Shown: in pieces, positions 7,700 to 16,686 of the stretch
How the letters are laid out: each line of letters opens with the position of its first letter
Position numbering within the stretch: the first letter of the stretch is position 1
NCBI RefSeq assembly: GCF_900217905.1
Contig: NZ_OBMO01000016.1
Coordinates: forward strand, 1-64,000
Source of the DNA: Alloalcanivorax xenomutans
GTDB taxonomy: Bacteria > Pseudomonadota > Gammaproteobacteria > Pseudomonadales > Alcanivoracaceae
DNA: 64,000 bases
Direction of reading: 5' to 3'
Program-made: the position numbers and the translations under genes
The notes under the pieces: generated by a model
The model's input: the letters and a program-made list of their open reading frames with translations, nothing else
What the model was told of the DNA's origin: nothing
Database searches by the model: none

Positions 7700-8217
7700 T
7701 CGCCGTCGGTCTGGGCAGCAATCTGGATGGTCCCGCCGAGCGCGTCAGCCGCGCCCTGGAAGCCATCGCGGTATTGCCGATGACTCGCCTGCTGGCGCAT
7801 TCCGCTCTCTATGATACCGCGCCGGTGGGCCCGCAGGATCAGCCCGATTTCGTCAACGCCGTGGCCTTGCTGGAAACCCGCCTGCCGCCGCTGTCCCTGC
7901 TCAGCGCTTTACAGGACCTGGAAAAAGCAGCCGGACGAGTACGGCATCGGCGCTGGGGCGAACGTACCCTGGATCTGGACCTTCTGCTGTGGCGGGACCA
8001 GACCATCCGCTTGCCCCGTCTCACCGTCCCTCACCCGGAAATGCACAAACGCGCCTTTGTTCTGCGCCCCTTGTTGGACATTGCCCCGGACGCACGCTTG
8101 CCGGACGGCCGCCCGCTGTCCGACTATTGGCCTGGAGTGGCGGATCAGCCACTGCGCCGTCTGCCCGACCTGGAGGAGAACCACTTTGTTGAGCCAGCGC
8201 ATTCAACAGCGTCGTGA
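7696..8217 (+). CDS. folK: 2-amino-4-hydroxy-6-hydroxymethyldihydropteridine pyrophosphokinase
   Basis: HPPK transfers pyrophosphate from ATP to 6-hydroxymethyl-7,8-dihydropterin in folate synthesis, supplying the substrate of FolP (encoded at 31177-32028). The 173-residue protein starts MIAVGLGSNLDG, the usual N-terminus. It contains the signature RHRRWGERTLDLDLLLW (about 82-98) and VPHPEMHKRAFVLRPLLDI. The ATG lies within the ATGA overlapping the pcnB stop, which indicates translational coupling and fixes the start. The 3' end overlaps the start of the next gene by about 30 bases in another frame. Confidence 0.95.
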   Translation: MIAVGLGSNLDGPAERVSRALEAIAVLPMTRLLAHSALYDTAPVGPQDQPDFVNAVALLETRLPPLSLLSALQDLEKAAGRVRHRRWGERTLDLDLLLWRDQTIRLPRLTVPHPEMHKRAFVLRPLLDIAPDARLPDGRPLSDYWPGVADQPLRRLPDLEENHFVEPAHSTAS

Positions 8218-8869
8218 AGCCGGCAATCTGCCTCGTCTGATTGCCGTGGAAGGCCCCATCGGTGTCGGCAAGACCACCCTGACCCGGCGCCTGGCGGATA
8301 CTTTTGGTTTCGATACCCTGTTGGAACAGGCCGAAGCCAACCCCTTTCTGTCCCGCTTCTATCAGGACCCGGCCCGCTACGCCCTGCAAACCGAGCTGTT
8401 TTTCCTGTTCCAGCGGGCGGAACAGTTGCGCAACCTGCACCAGCAGGAGTTGTTCAGCGGCCCGTGGGTGGCGGATTTCCTGGTGGACAAGACCCGGCTG
8501 TTCGCCGAGGTGACGCTGAGCGACGAAGAGTTCCCGCTCTACGACAACGTCTACAAGCACATGCTGATCGACGCCCCGACACCGGATCTGGTGATCTACC
8601 TGCAGGCCCCCACCGCCACCCTGCGGCAACGGGTGCTCAAACGCGGCACTGACTTCGAACAGCGCATGGATCCCGGCTACCTGGAACGGCTCAACGACGC
8701 CTATACCCGTTTTTTCCATTTCTACGACGGCGCGCCGCTGCTGATCGTCAATACCGCCGACATCGATCTGGTGGAGGGCGACCGGGACTACCAGCAACTG
8801 GTGGCCGAGTTGCTGGACATCCGCTCGGGGCGCCACTATTTTAACCCCCGGCCGCTGGGGAACCTCTGA
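8186..8869 (+). CDS. Deoxynucleoside kinase family protein (dGK/dAK type)
   Basis: The family phosphorylates deoxyribonucleosides with ATP for salvage. The 227-aa protein has a Walker A motif VEGPIGVGKTTLTRR near residues 18-32, a hydrophobic core FFLFQRAEQL, the ERY/DR-like segment VADFLVDKTRLFAEVTL and a LID-like arginine segment (LRQRVLKRGTDFEQRMDPGYLERL). I chose TTG at 8186 because GGAGGAG lies 8-10 bases upstream and no ATG precedes the P-loop; a second TTG follows directly. It sits between folK and panB, the position it occupies in several gammaproteobacteria. Substrate preference cannot be read from the sequence. Confidence 0.85.
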   Translation: MLSQRIQQRREAGNLPRLIAVEGPIGVGKTTLTRRLADTFGFDTLLEQAEANPFLSRFYQDPARYALQTELFFLFQRAEQLRNLHQQELFSGPWVADFLVDKTRLFAEVTLSDEEFPLYDNVYKHMLIDAPTPDLVIYLQAPTATLRQRVLKRGTDFEQRMDPGYLERLNDAYTRFFHFYDGAPLLIVNTADIDLVEGDRDYQQLVAELLDIRSGRHYFNPRPLGNL

Positions 8870-8957
8870 ACCGCCTTGCCTCCGAGTCCCCAAGCCCGCC
8901 CCGGGCGCCTGCCTTTACCTTCCAGGCGCCTCCGTCTATTTGTCAGGGGAGAGCCCC

Positions 8958-9743
8958 ATGCCCGTAACCATCCGCACCCTGCAGAAGTACAAACAAGAGC
9001 ACCGCAAATTTTCAGTGCTGACCGCCTATGACGCGACCTTTTCCCGCCTGATCAGCGATGCCGGCGTGGAAGCCATGCTGATCGGAGATTCCCTTGGCAA
9101 CGTGATCCAGGGGCAGCAGAGCACCGTGCCGGTCACTCTGGAACAGATGGTATATCACACGGAATGCGTGGCCCGCGGCAATCAGAACAGCCTGATCATC
9201 GCCGACGTGCCGTTCATGGGGGCCGCCACCCTGGAACGCACCCTGGACGCCGCCGCCCAGTTGATGCGCGCCGGCGCCAATGTGATCAAACTGGAAGGCG
9301 GCGCCTGGCTTGAAGAAGCCGTCACGGTGCTCAAGCGCAACGGCATTCCAGTCTGCGTCCATATGGGGCTGACCCCGCAATCGGTGAATGCCTTCGGCGG
9401 CTACCGGGTACAGGGCAAGGATGAAGCCGGCGCCAAGGAACTGCTGGAAGCCGCCATCACCCTGGACCGGGCCGGAACCGCCCTGTTCGTGCTGGAGTGC
9501 GTGCCGCGCGGTCTCAGCGCCGAGATCACCGCCAACGTGCAGGCGCCGGTCATCGGCATCGGCGCCGCGCCGGAGTGCGACGGCCAGGTGCTGGTGCTGC
9601 ACGACATGCTCGGCCTGAACCCGCGGCCAGCGCGCTTCGTCAAGGATTTCATGGCCGACGCCGGCGACATCGCCGCCGCGATCCGCGCCTATGATCAGGC
9701 CGTCAAGGAAGGCAGCTTCCCCGCCGAGGAACACTGTTTCTAA
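8958..9743 (+). CDS. panB: 3-methyl-2-oxobutanoate hydroxymethyltransferase
   Basis: PanB transfers a hydroxymethyl group from methylene-THF to alpha-ketoisovalerate, giving ketopantoate, the first step to pantothenate. The 261-aa protein begins MPVTIRTLQKYKQEHRKFSVLTAYDATFSRLISDAGVEAMLIGDSLGNV, with the metal-binding Asp in GDS. It also has VIKLEGG, HMGLTPQSV and the catalytic-region VLECVP. I prefer ATG 8958, after GGGGAG, over an in-frame TTG at 8940. An inverted repeat (8904-8911/8923-8930) lies in the leader and a terminator-like hairpin follows the gene, so panB and panC may be partly uncoupled. Confidence 0.96.
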   Translation: MPVTIRTLQKYKQEHRKFSVLTAYDATFSRLISDAGVEAMLIGDSLGNVIQGQQSTVPVTLEQMVYHTECVARGNQNSLIIADVPFMGAATLERTLDAAAQLMRAGANVIKLEGGAWLEEAVTVLKRNGIPVCVHMGLTPQSVNAFGGYRVQGKDEAGAKELLEAAITLDRAGTALFVLECVPRGLSAEITANVQAPVIGIGAAPECDGQVLVLHDMLGLNPRPARFVKDFMADAGDIAAAIRAYDQAVKEGSFPAEEHCF

Positions 9744-9751
9744 ATGCCCCT

Positions 9752-9780
9752 CCCGGCACGAGCGTGCCGGGACGTCTTTT
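9752..9780 (+). terminator. Hairpin with T-run between panB and panC
   Basis: CCCGGCACG (9752-9760) pairs perfectly with CGTGCCGGG (9763-9771) around AG, followed after ACGTC by a T-run. It may terminate or attenuate between panB and panC. Confidence 0.65.
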
Positions 9781-9800
9781 TATCGTGGAGGCATCCCACC

Positions 9801-10655
9801 ATGCATATCGCGGAAACCGTGAGCGCCACCCGCGACGCCATCGCCGCCTGGAAACGGGCGGGCGAAACCGTGGCCCTGGTCCCCACCATGGGGAATTTGC
9901 ACAACGGTCACCTCAGTCTGGTTCGTGAGGCACGCCGGCAGGCCGACCGCGTGGCGGTTTCGGTCTTCGTCAATCCGACCCAGTTCGGCCCCGGCGAGGA
10001 CTATGACGCCTACCCGCGCACCCTGGACCAGGACAGCGCTCTGCTGCGGGAAGAAAAGGCCGATCTGCTGTTTATACCCAGCGTGGATGAGATGTACCCC
10101 TTGGGCGGCAACAAAACCTGGGTATCCGTGGACGACCTGGGGGATCACTTGTGCGGCGCCAACCGGCCGGGGCACTTTCGCGGTGTCACCACTGTTGTGA
10201 GCAAATTATTTAATATTGTGCAGCCGGATATCGCCGTATTTGGTGAAAAGGACTTCCAGCAATTGGCGGTGATCCGCCGCATGACCGCGGAATTGATGAT
10301 GCCGATCCGCATTGTCGGTGCCCCCACCGACCGCGAGGAAGATGGCCTGGCCCGCAGTTCCCGCAATGGCTTCCTGACCGCCGCGGAACGGCCCAGGGCG
10401 GCGTTGCTGCACCAGCATCTGCAGCAGGCGCGCAATGCCATCGCCTCCGGGGAAAGGGATTACCGGGCCCTGGAAGCGCGCCTGGCCCGGGCCCTCGGCG
10501 AGCAAGGCTTCCAGGTGGATTATTTCACCGTGGCCGACGCCCACACACTGGCCCCGGCGGGCCCGCAACACCAGGATCTGGTGGTCGCCGCCGCCGCCCG
10601 GCTGGGGCAACCGCGGTTGATCGACAACGTGACGATTTCGTTACTTAACACATAA
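9801..10655 (+). CDS. panC: Pantothenate synthetase
   Basis: PanC joins pantoate (from PanB product after reduction) and beta-alanine (from PanD) with ATP. The 284-residue protein shows LVPTMGNLHNGHLSLV with the nucleotide-binding HxGH at His34-His37, SVFVNPTQFGPGEDYDAYPRT for pantoate binding, FGEKDFQQL and the KMSKS-like LARSSRNGFLT. ATG 9801 follows GGAGG with normal spacing; upstream in-frame codons translate the panB-panC hairpin and are not credible. panE, needed for ketopantoate reduction, is not in this window. Confidence 0.96.
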   Translation: MHIAETVSATRDAIAAWKRAGETVALVPTMGNLHNGHLSLVREARRQADRVAVSVFVNPTQFGPGEDYDAYPRTLDQDSALLREEKADLLFIPSVDEMYPLGGNKTWVSVDDLGDHLCGANRPGHFRGVTTVVSKLFNIVQPDIAVFGEKDFQQLAVIRRMTAELMMPIRIVGAPTDREEDGLARSSRNGFLTAAERPRAALLHQHLQQARNAIASGERDYRALEARLARALGEQGFQVDYFTVADAHTLAPAGPQHQDLVVAAAARLGQPRLIDNVTISLLNT

Positions 10656-10773
10656 ATAAGCACGGATTTGGCGGTTCCGCGGCGCCTTGTATGTGACCGG
10701 TGATTCATGCATACTGCCGCCCCGCAGACAGCCTGCCCAGGCCGTCCGTGGCTTGTTCAGAGAGGTACCCGAT

Positions 10774-11154
10774 ATGCAGTGCACCATGCTGAAAGCCAAG
10801 CTGCACCAGGCCCGCATTACCCACGCGGAACTGGAGTATGAAGGCTCCTGCGCCATCGATGGCAATCTGCTGGATATGGCCGGCATTCTCGAGTATGAGC
10901 AAATCCAGATCTATAACCTGGATAACGGCGAGCGTTTTGAAACTTACGCCATTCGCGCGGAAGAAGGATCCAAGATCATCTCCGTCAATGGTGCCGCCGC
11001 CCATAAAGCCCAACCTGGCCATCGCGTGATCATTTGCGCTTACGCCAGCTACGGCAGCTCAGAGCTGATTAACTTCAAGCCACGGCTGATTTACGTCGGC
11101 GAAGGCAACGAAGTCAAAGGCTCCAGCAACGCGATCCCGGTACAAGTCGCCTGA
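10774..11154 (+). CDS. panD: Aspartate 1-decarboxylase proenzyme
   Basis: PanD makes beta-alanine from aspartate. It is translated as a proenzyme that cleaves itself between Gly24 and Ser25 to create the pyruvoyl cofactor. Here the site is EYEGSCAID with Gly24-Ser25 when translation starts at ATG 10774 ([20 protein letters not shown]), which fixes the start. The 126-aa length is normal, and the conserved [18 protein letters not shown]-equivalent segment SVNGAAAH and [10 protein letters not shown] are present. The gene closes the panB-panC-panD cluster and is followed by a strong terminator. Confidence 0.96.
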   Translation: MQCTMLKAKLHQARITHAELEYEGSCAIDGNLLDMAGILEYEQIQIYNLDNGERFETYAIRAEEGSKIISVNGAAAHKAQPGHRVIICAYASYGSSELINFKPRLIYVGEGNEVKGSSNAIPVQVA

Positions 11155-11193
11155 TATTGCGCGCCACGCTCGCGCCCGTACCCTGATTCGCCT

Positions 11194-11221
11194 ACGCCGG
11201 CCCCCGAGGCCGGCGTTTTTG
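11194..11221 (+). terminator. panD terminator
   Basis: ACGCCGGCC (11194-11202) pairs perfectly with GGCCGGCGT (11208-11216) and a T-run follows directly. Confidence 0.92.
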
Positions 11222-11452
11222 TTTGTCATGCTCACGGCCATTGTGCGGCAACCGCCCGTGCGCCGCGATTCCCTCATCGACCTACCTCCAAAGTATCCCC
11301 CACCCTTGCGCCAAAGGGAGTTAGACCATAGTTTAATTCCTGTGCGTTCCTTTGCCGCGCCATAATGCGGCCGCACTTTCACCTCACCCGACCCTTGTCA
11401 TCACCATCGCCCAAGGGCGTGTCCCGACCCGGGGCGGGTGCGGACAATGTCT

Positions 11453-11460
11453 AACAACAA
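11453..11460 (+). promoter_or_regulatory. CA motif (AANAANAA) in the acs leader
   Basis: AACAACAA lies 33 bases before the acs start codon. It matches the Hfq/Crc target motif used for catabolite repression in Pseudomonas, where acs-type genes are under CbrAB/Crc control. A single short match can arise by chance. Confidence 0.4.
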
Positions 11461-11492
11461 GCCACCGGCGAGCAGTATGGAAGGAGGCCGCA

Positions 11493-13430
11493 ATGTCCGA
11501 GCATAAAATCCACCCGGTTCCGGAGTCATTCAAGCGTCAGACCCTCATGGACCGCGACACCTATGAGCGCTGGTACGCACAATCCGTCAATGATCCGGAA
11601 ACCTTCTGGGCGGCCCGCGCCGAAGAGCTGCTGGACTGGCATACCCGCTGGGATACCGTCAGCGACTGGGATTTCAAGGAAGGTCGCGCGGCCTGGTTCG
11701 CCGGAGGCAAACTGAACGCCTGCTACAACTGCGTCGATCGTCATCTGCCGCAACGCGCCCAGCAGACCGCCATCATCTGGGAAGGCGACGAACCGGACCA
11801 GGACAAGCACATCAGCTACCAGGAACTGTTCGAGCAGGTCAGCAAACTGGCCAATGTGCTGCGCGGCCGCGGCGTCAAAAAGGGCGACCGGGTGGTGATT
11901 TACATGCCCATGATTCCGGAAGCCGCCTACGCCATGCTCGCCTGCGCCCGCATCGGCGCCATCCACTCGGTGGTTTTCGGCGGCTTCTCTCCGGAAGCCC
12001 TCAAGGACCGCATCAACGATGCTGATGCCTGTGCCGTCATCACCGCCGATGAGGGCGTACGCGGCGGCCGTACGGTACCGCTGAAACTCAACGCTGATAA
12101 AGCGATGAATGGCCAATCCAGCGTCCACAGCTGCGTGGTGGTACAACGCACCGGCGGCGACGTGGATTGGAACGACAGCCGCGACCTCTGGTACCACGAA
12201 GCCATGGCGCAGGCCGACCCGCAGTGCGAACCGGAATGGATGGACTCCGAGGATCCGTTGTTCACCCTGTACACCTCCGGTTCCACCGGCAAACCCAAAG
12301 GCGTGGTACACAGCACCGCCGGCTATTTGCTGCAAAGCGCCCTGACCCACAAATACGTATTTGACTATCACGACGGCGACATCTATTGGTGCACCGCCGA
12401 CGTGGGCTGGGTCACCGGCCACAGCTATATCGTTTATGGTCCACTGGCCAACGGCGCCACCACCCTGATGTTCGAGGGCGTGCCCACCTACCCGGACGCT
12501 TCCCGTTGCTGGCAGGTGGTGGACAAGCACAAAGTAAACATCTTCTACACCGCACCCACCGCCATTCGTGCGCTGATGGGGCTCGGCGATGAGCCCGTCA
12601 CCAAGACATCACGGCAGAGCCTGAAGCTGTTGGGAACAGTGGGCGAGCCAATCAACCCGGAAGCCTGGGAGTGGTACTACAAAGTGGTGGGCGAGGAGCG
12701 CTGCCCGATCGTGGATACCTGGTGGCAGACCGAGACCGGCGCCATCATGATCGCCCCCTTGCCCGGTGCCGTGGATCTGAAACCCGGTTCCGCCACCCTG
12801 CCCATGTTCGGTGTACAGCCGGCCCTGATGGATCCGGACGGCAAGGAGCTGGACGGCGCCACTTCCGGCAACCTGGTGATCAAAGCGAGTTGGCCGAGCC
12901 AGATCCGCACCGTTTACGGCGATCATCAACGCATGGTCGACACTTACTTCAGTGCTTATCCGGGTTACTACTTCACCGGTGACGGCGCCCGCCGCGACGA
13001 AGACGGCTATTACTGGATCACCGGCCGGGTCGACGATGTCCTGAACGTGTCAGGTCACCGCCTGGGCACCGCCGAGATCGAGTCCGCTCTGGTGCTGCAC
13101 AAGAGCATCGCCGAAGCCGCCGTGGTGGGGTATCAACACGATGTCAAAGGCCAGGGTATCTACGCCTATGTGTCCCTGATGGCCGGCGCCACGGGCAGCG
13201 AGGAATTGATCGAGGAGCTACGCAAGCTGGTCACCGAGGAAATCGGTCCGATCGCCAAACCGGACCTGATCCACTTCGCGCCAGGGCTGCCCAAGACCCG
13301 CTCCGGCAAAATCATGCGCCGTATCCTGCGCAAAATCGCCGCCGATGAGCTGGACAGCCTGGGCGACACCTCCACCCTGGCGGATCCCAGTGTGGTTGAC
13401 CAATTAATCGATACCCGCCGCAACCGCTAA
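11493..13430 (+). CDS. acs: Acetyl-CoA synthetase (AMP-forming)
   Basis: Acs activates acetate to acetyl-CoA through acetyl-AMP in the cytoplasm. The 645-aa protein has the AMP-binding P-loop [11 protein letters not shown] (about 260-270), [50 protein letters not shown], and the C-terminal [11 protein letters not shown]. Its lysine (Lys606) corresponds to the acetylation-controlled residue (Lys609 in E. coli). ATG 11493 follows AAGGAGG closely. The gene stands alone between two terminators. The CA motif in the leader suggests Hfq/Crc control by the RNA encoded at 5955-6193. Confidence 0.96.
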   Translation: MSEHKIHPVPESFKRQTLMDRDTYERWYAQSVNDPETFWAARAEELLDWHTRWDTVSDWDFKEGRAAWFAGGKLNACYNCVDRHLPQRAQQTAIIWEGDEPDQDKHISYQELFEQVSKLANVLRGRGVKKGDRVVIYMPMIPEAAYAMLACARIGAIHSVVFGGFSPEALKDRINDADACAVITADEGVRGGRTVPLKLNADKAMNGQSSVHSCVVVQRTGGDVDWNDSRDLWYHEAMAQADPQCEPEWMDSEDPLFTLYTSGSTGKPKGVVHSTAGYLLQSALTHKYVFDYHDGDIYWCTADVGWVTGHSYIVYGPLANGATTLMFEGVPTYPDASRCWQVVDKHKVNIFYTAPTAIRALMGLGDEPVTKTSRQSLKLLGTVGEPINPEAWEWYYKVVGEERCPIVDTWWQTETGAIMIAPLPGAVDLKPGSATLPMFGVQPALMDPDGKELDGATSGNLVIKASWPSQIRTVYGDHQRMVDTYFSAYPGYYFTGDGARRDEDGYYWITGRVDDVLNVSGHRLGTAEIESALVLHKSIAEAAVVGYQHDVKGQGIYAYVSLMAGATGSEELIEELRKLVTEEIGPIAKPDLIHFAPGLPKTRSGKIMRRILRKIAADELDSLGDTSTLADPSVVDQLIDTRRNR

Positions 13431-13459
13431 GGCGGATCGATATCACCGTTAGCCTGTCT

Positions 13460-13495
13460 CCCGGCCCCCGTATAGTAAGGGGCCGGGCTTTTTAA
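13460..13495. terminator. acs terminator
   Basis: CCCGGCCCC (13460-13468) pairs with GGGGCCGGG (13479-13487), followed by CTTTTTAA on the plus strand. It lies just beyond the stop of the convergent pilin-like gene. Confidence 0.9.
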
Positions 13496-13500
13496 TCTTG

Positions 13501-13887
13501 TCACGGATAATTCAGATACAGAATGGTCGGCGTATCCGCGGCCTGACTGACGATGGTTTCCACATCCCCCGTGATGATGCTGCCATCGAGCCGGTGCCAG
13601 CTCATGTGGGGGCTGGGGGTGTTCATCAACACCATCGGATCCGCCACTTCCTGCCTGATCCGTTCGCAGCTGGATACCGGGACCGCCCCCCCGGAGGCGG
13701 CGGGCACGCCCACCTCACACGTCGCCACCGCGATCTTGCCACGAAAACGCACCTGCCCGTCACTGGCCAGGACTTGTGACATCAGCAACGAGCAGGCGAT
13801 CCCCGCACCCCATCGCCACCATTGTCCACCAACAACACCCATACCCTTCCGAAACAGCCGCCGATTTCCTTGCTCCATCGCGTCCAT
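13501..13887 (-). CDS. Orphan type 1 pilin-like exported protein
   Basis: The 128-residue protein has a basic N-region, a hydrophobic stretch and a cleavage-like ASD (WGAGIACSLLMSQVLASDG), so it should be exported. The mature part begins DGQVRFRGKIAVATCEVG, very like the first strand and first cysteine of chaperone-usher pilins (DGTVHFTGEI..ATC). The second cysteine follows in SSCERI, and it ends in TPTILYLNYP, like a pilin C-terminal beta strand. At about 85 mature residues it is much shorter than a normal pilin, and no chaperone or usher gene is nearby. The start at 13887 follows AAGGGG. The assignment is by motif resemblance only. Confidence 0.5.
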   Translation of the reverse strand: MDAMEQGNRRLFRKGMGVVGGQWWRWGAGIACSLLMSQVLASDGQVRFRGKIAVATCEVGVPAASGGAVPVSSCERIRQEVADPMVLMNTPSPHMSWHRLDGSIITGDVETIVSQAADTPTILYLNYP

Positions 13888-14167
13888 GTCTTTCCCCTTT
13901 TCATCAGCCCTTTTCCGGTGTTTTTTTCATTTTCATTTGTTCACATTTCCGACTCTAATAGAAAATCCTTAACCAAAAAAAGTCTTTTTTTCTTATCTTT
14001 AAACCAAAACAGCATTAATAACTAATGCCGTTATACCCACGGAGAAAAAGCTAAAGTTTTGATTTGCGCAGCCGATAATCTGTTTTTGGCCGGCAAGAAA
14101 TAGCGGCTCCCCCGCCTCGTCAGCGGGCTCGGAGCAGCCACGGGAAAACATGCGGATGGAGAAACGG
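13888..14167. other. AT-rich intergenic region, no gene seen
   Basis: The part 13900-14060 is much richer in A and T than its surroundings, with poly-T and poly-A tracts. It probably holds the promoter of the pilin-like gene. No supported coding frame or clear terminator was found. Confidence 0.5.
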
Positions 14168-15652
14168 TCAGGCCGTCGAAGGGGGTTGGCGCCGTAATAA
14201 CAGCACCAGCGGAATGGCCGCCATATTAATCCACATCAGCAAGCGGAAATCGTTCATGTAGCTGATCTCCGCCGCCTGACTCAACAGAGTGTGGTACACC
14301 TGGGCCGGCACCCCGGACACCAGATCCTTCATCGGCAAGCCCTGTGCAATCCAGGCCTTCAGTTGCAGTTGCTCGCCCAGTTGTTGTTCGTTGATCCACA
14401 GGTTGCGGGTCAACATGGCGGTCATGATCGAGATACCGACGCTGGAACCGAGGTTACGGGAAAGGGAGAACAGCGATGTCCCCTCGGTCCGCAACGAAGG
14501 CGCCAGGGTGGCATAGGTCAGCGCGGAGGCCGGCACGAACACCAGGCCAAGCCCCAACCCTTGCAGGACGCCGGTCCAGATCAGGTCACTCTGAGAAACC
14601 TGCAAGGTAAAGCCCGCCATCTGGTACAACGACAAACTGGTCAGGCATAGCCCGGTGATCACCAGTGCGCGGGGATCCAGGCGGGTGCGCATCAAACGCC
14701 CCACCAGCATCATCGACACCATCGACCCGAGCCCCCTGGGGGCCAGCACGATACCGGTGGTGGCGGCGGGGTAATCCTTCCATTGCTGCAGGAAAGGCGG
14801 CAGCAATGCCATGGTGGCGAGCAGGATGATCCCCACCACGAAAATAAAGACGACACCGGTGACGAAATTGCGGTCCCTGAACAACGCCATATCGATGAAA
14901 GGGGCTTTATGGGTCAGCGAGTGCACCACGAACAGATACAGGCCGGCCACCGCCAGCACCGCCTCGAGCTGGATCTCAAGGCTGCCAAACCATTTCAGGT
15001 GTTCGCCCCGGTCCAGCATCAACTGGAAAGCACCGATGGCCAGCGCAAGCAGGGCAAAACCGGTAAGGTCAAACCGGGTTTTCCGGGTTTCCGTGTCCGG
15101 TACACTGAGCCAGATCCCCAGATAAGCCAGCAGGCCGAACGGCAGGTTGATGTAGAACACCCAGCGCCAGCTGTACCATTCGGTCAGCCAGCCTCCCAGT
15201 GTCGGACCAAGGATTGGCCCGACCATCACACCCACCCCCCAGACCGCCATGGCCTGCCCGTGTTTTTCCACTGGATAAGAATCCAGCAGCACCGCCTGGG
15301 ACAGCGGCACCAGGGCCGCACCGAAGATGCCCTGCAAGATACGGAACGCCACCATCTGTTCCAGCGAGGTGGACAGGCCGCACAAACCGGAAGCCACGGT
15401 AAATCCGGCCACCGACCATAGAAACACCTGGCGCCGGCCGATACGCGACGTCACGAACCCCACCGCCGGGGTCATAATGGCGCAAGCCACGATGTAGGAA
15501 GTCAGGACCCAGGTAATCTGGTCGGTACTGGCGGAGAGGCTGCCCTGCATATGCGGCAGGGCCACATTGGCGATGGTGGTATCGAGCACCTGCATCACCG
15601 TCGCCAGCATGATACTGGCGGTGACCAGACGCTGGTCCTCGATACGCGTCAT
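14168..15652 (-). CDS. emrB: DHA2-family multidrug efflux MFS permease (EmrB/FarB type)
   Basis: This inner-membrane, proton-driven drug exporter works with the EmrA adaptor and an outer-membrane channel. The 494 residues form about 14 helices. Family motifs include LDTTIANVALPHMQGSLSAS, the motif-A loop VTSRIGRRQVFLW and the motif-C segment GVGVMVGPILGPTLGGWL. I chose ATG 15652 (MTRIEDQRL) because it lies one base after the emrA stop (TAATATG). It is the last gene of the marR-emrA-emrB operon. No outer-membrane TolC-like gene is in the window. Confidence 0.92.
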   Translation of the reverse strand: MTRIEDQRLVTASIMLATVMQVLDTTIANVALPHMQGSLSASTDQITWVLTSYIVACAIMTPAVGFVTSRIGRRQVFLWSVAGFTVASGLCGLSTSLEQMVAFRILQGIFGAALVPLSQAVLLDSYPVEKHGQAMAVWGVGVMVGPILGPTLGGWLTEWYSWRWVFYINLPFGLLAYLGIWLSVPDTETRKTRFDLTGFALLALAIGAFQLMLDRGEHLKWFGSLEIQLEAVLAVAGLYLFVVHSLTHKAPFIDMALFRDRNFVTGVVFIFVVGIILLATMALLPPFLQQWKDYPAATTGIVLAPRGLGSMVSMMLVGRLMRTRLDPRALVITGLCLTSLSLYQMAGFTLQVSQSDLIWTGVLQGLGLGLVFVPASALTYATLAPSLRTEGTSLFSLSRNLGSSVGISIMTAMLTRNLWINEQQLGEQLQLKAWIAQGLPMKDLVSGVPAQVYHTLLSQAAEISYMNDFRLLMWINMAAIPLVLLLRRQPPSTA

Positions 15653-15653
15653 A

Positions 15654-16685
15654 TTACCGCGCCTGCGCGGTCTGTTGCGCGGGCTCGTCACCGGTGTCGA
15701 TGGTCACCTCGGCGCTCATTCCGGAGCGCAGGACCGGCTGGCCATCCTTGGGTAGCAAGCGAAGCCGCACAGGGAGCCGCTGAACCACTTTCACCCAGTT
15801 GCCGCTGGCATTCTGAGGAGGAATCAGCGCGAACTCGGAGCCGGTGGCCGGGCTCAGGCTGATGACTTCCGCTTCCCATTTCACTCCCGGGAAGGTGTCC
15901 ACTTCCACTTCCGCGGCCTGCCCCGGCACGATCCGGGTCAGCTGGGTTTCCTTGAGGTTCGCTTCCACCCACAACGTATCGGTCTTCGACAAGGAAATGA
16001 TCGGCACCGCGGCGTTCACCCGCTCCCCCACCATCGGCACTTCACCACCGACGATGCCGGAAGCCGGCGCGATAACCTGGCACTGAGACAGATCGTACTC
16101 CGCCTGCTCCAGCTTGGCGGTGGCGGCCTGGTAATCCGGATGATCCTCCACCGCCACATCAGGGCCGCCCGCCAGTTGCGCCCGCAAGCTGACCAGGCGC
16201 TGTTCCGCCACGGAGCCGTTGGCGCGAGCCTGGTCCAGCTTCTGTCGCGCGCTGTCCAGTTGTGCCTCGGATACCGAGCTGCGCCTCATTCGCTGCAGAC
16301 GTTGCAGTTCACGCCGGTAATAGGACACATCACGGTTGGCCTGGTCCCGCTCCGCCATGGCCTGGGCGTAGTCTCCCCGCAACGACAGAATGCGATTGCG
16401 CACCGCCTGCTGATCCGCTCGTGCTTCGGCAACGGCGATGCGAAACGGCCGGGGATCCACTTCCGCCAGCACCTGCCCCTTCTCCACCACCTGATTGCGT
16501 TCCACGTTCACCGCCACCAGCTGTCCACTGACGTTGGCGGCCAGGGACAACATGTCGATCTTGACGTAGGCGTTATCCGTGCTGACATAGCGCTGGCCGC
16601 CGAAAATCAGCCACAGAATCACCGCCATCGCCACCAGCAGGCCAAAGCCCATGCCCAGACGGCGGGTTCGTTGTATCGAGGTCAC
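15654..16685 (-). CDS. emrA: EmrA-family membrane fusion protein
   Basis: EmrA is the periplasmic adaptor of the tripartite efflux pump. The 343-aa protein has one N-terminal transmembrane anchor (about 10-32, GFGLLVAMAVILWLIFGG). The biotinyl-lipoyl half motif follows (STDNAYVKIDMLSLAANVSGQLVAVNVERNQVVEKGQVLAEVD), then a coiled-coil hairpin (about 75-180), the second lipoyl half and the beta-barrel domain. Start chosen: GTG 16685 (VTSIQRTRRLG), immediately after the upstream marR stop; longer frames would run into marR. It overlaps no neighbour and is coupled to emrB. Confidence 0.9.
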   Translation of the reverse strand: MTSIQRTRRLGMGFGLLVAMAVILWLIFGGQRYVSTDNAYVKIDMLSLAANVSGQLVAVNVERNQVVEKGQVLAEVDPRPFRIAVAEARADQQAVRNRILSLRGDYAQAMAERDQANRDVSYYRRELQRLQRMRRSSVSEAQLDSARQKLDQARANGSVAEQRLVSLRAQLAGGPDVAVEDHPDYQAATAKLEQAEYDLSQCQVIAPASGIVGGEVPMVGERVNAAVPIISLSKTDTLWVEANLKETQLTRIVPGQAAEVEVDTFPGVKWEAEVISLSPATGSEFALIPPQNASGNWVKVVQRLPVRLRLLPKDGQPVLRSGMSAEVTIDTGDEPAQQTAQAR

Positions 16686-16686
16686 T

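Larger units (their letters stand above)
11155..11492 (+). other. panD-acs intergenic region
   Basis: No gene is seen. It holds the panD terminator (about 11194-11221) and the acs leader with a CA-type motif (11453-11460). I could not pick a convincing -35/-10 pair for acs. Confidence 0.6.
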
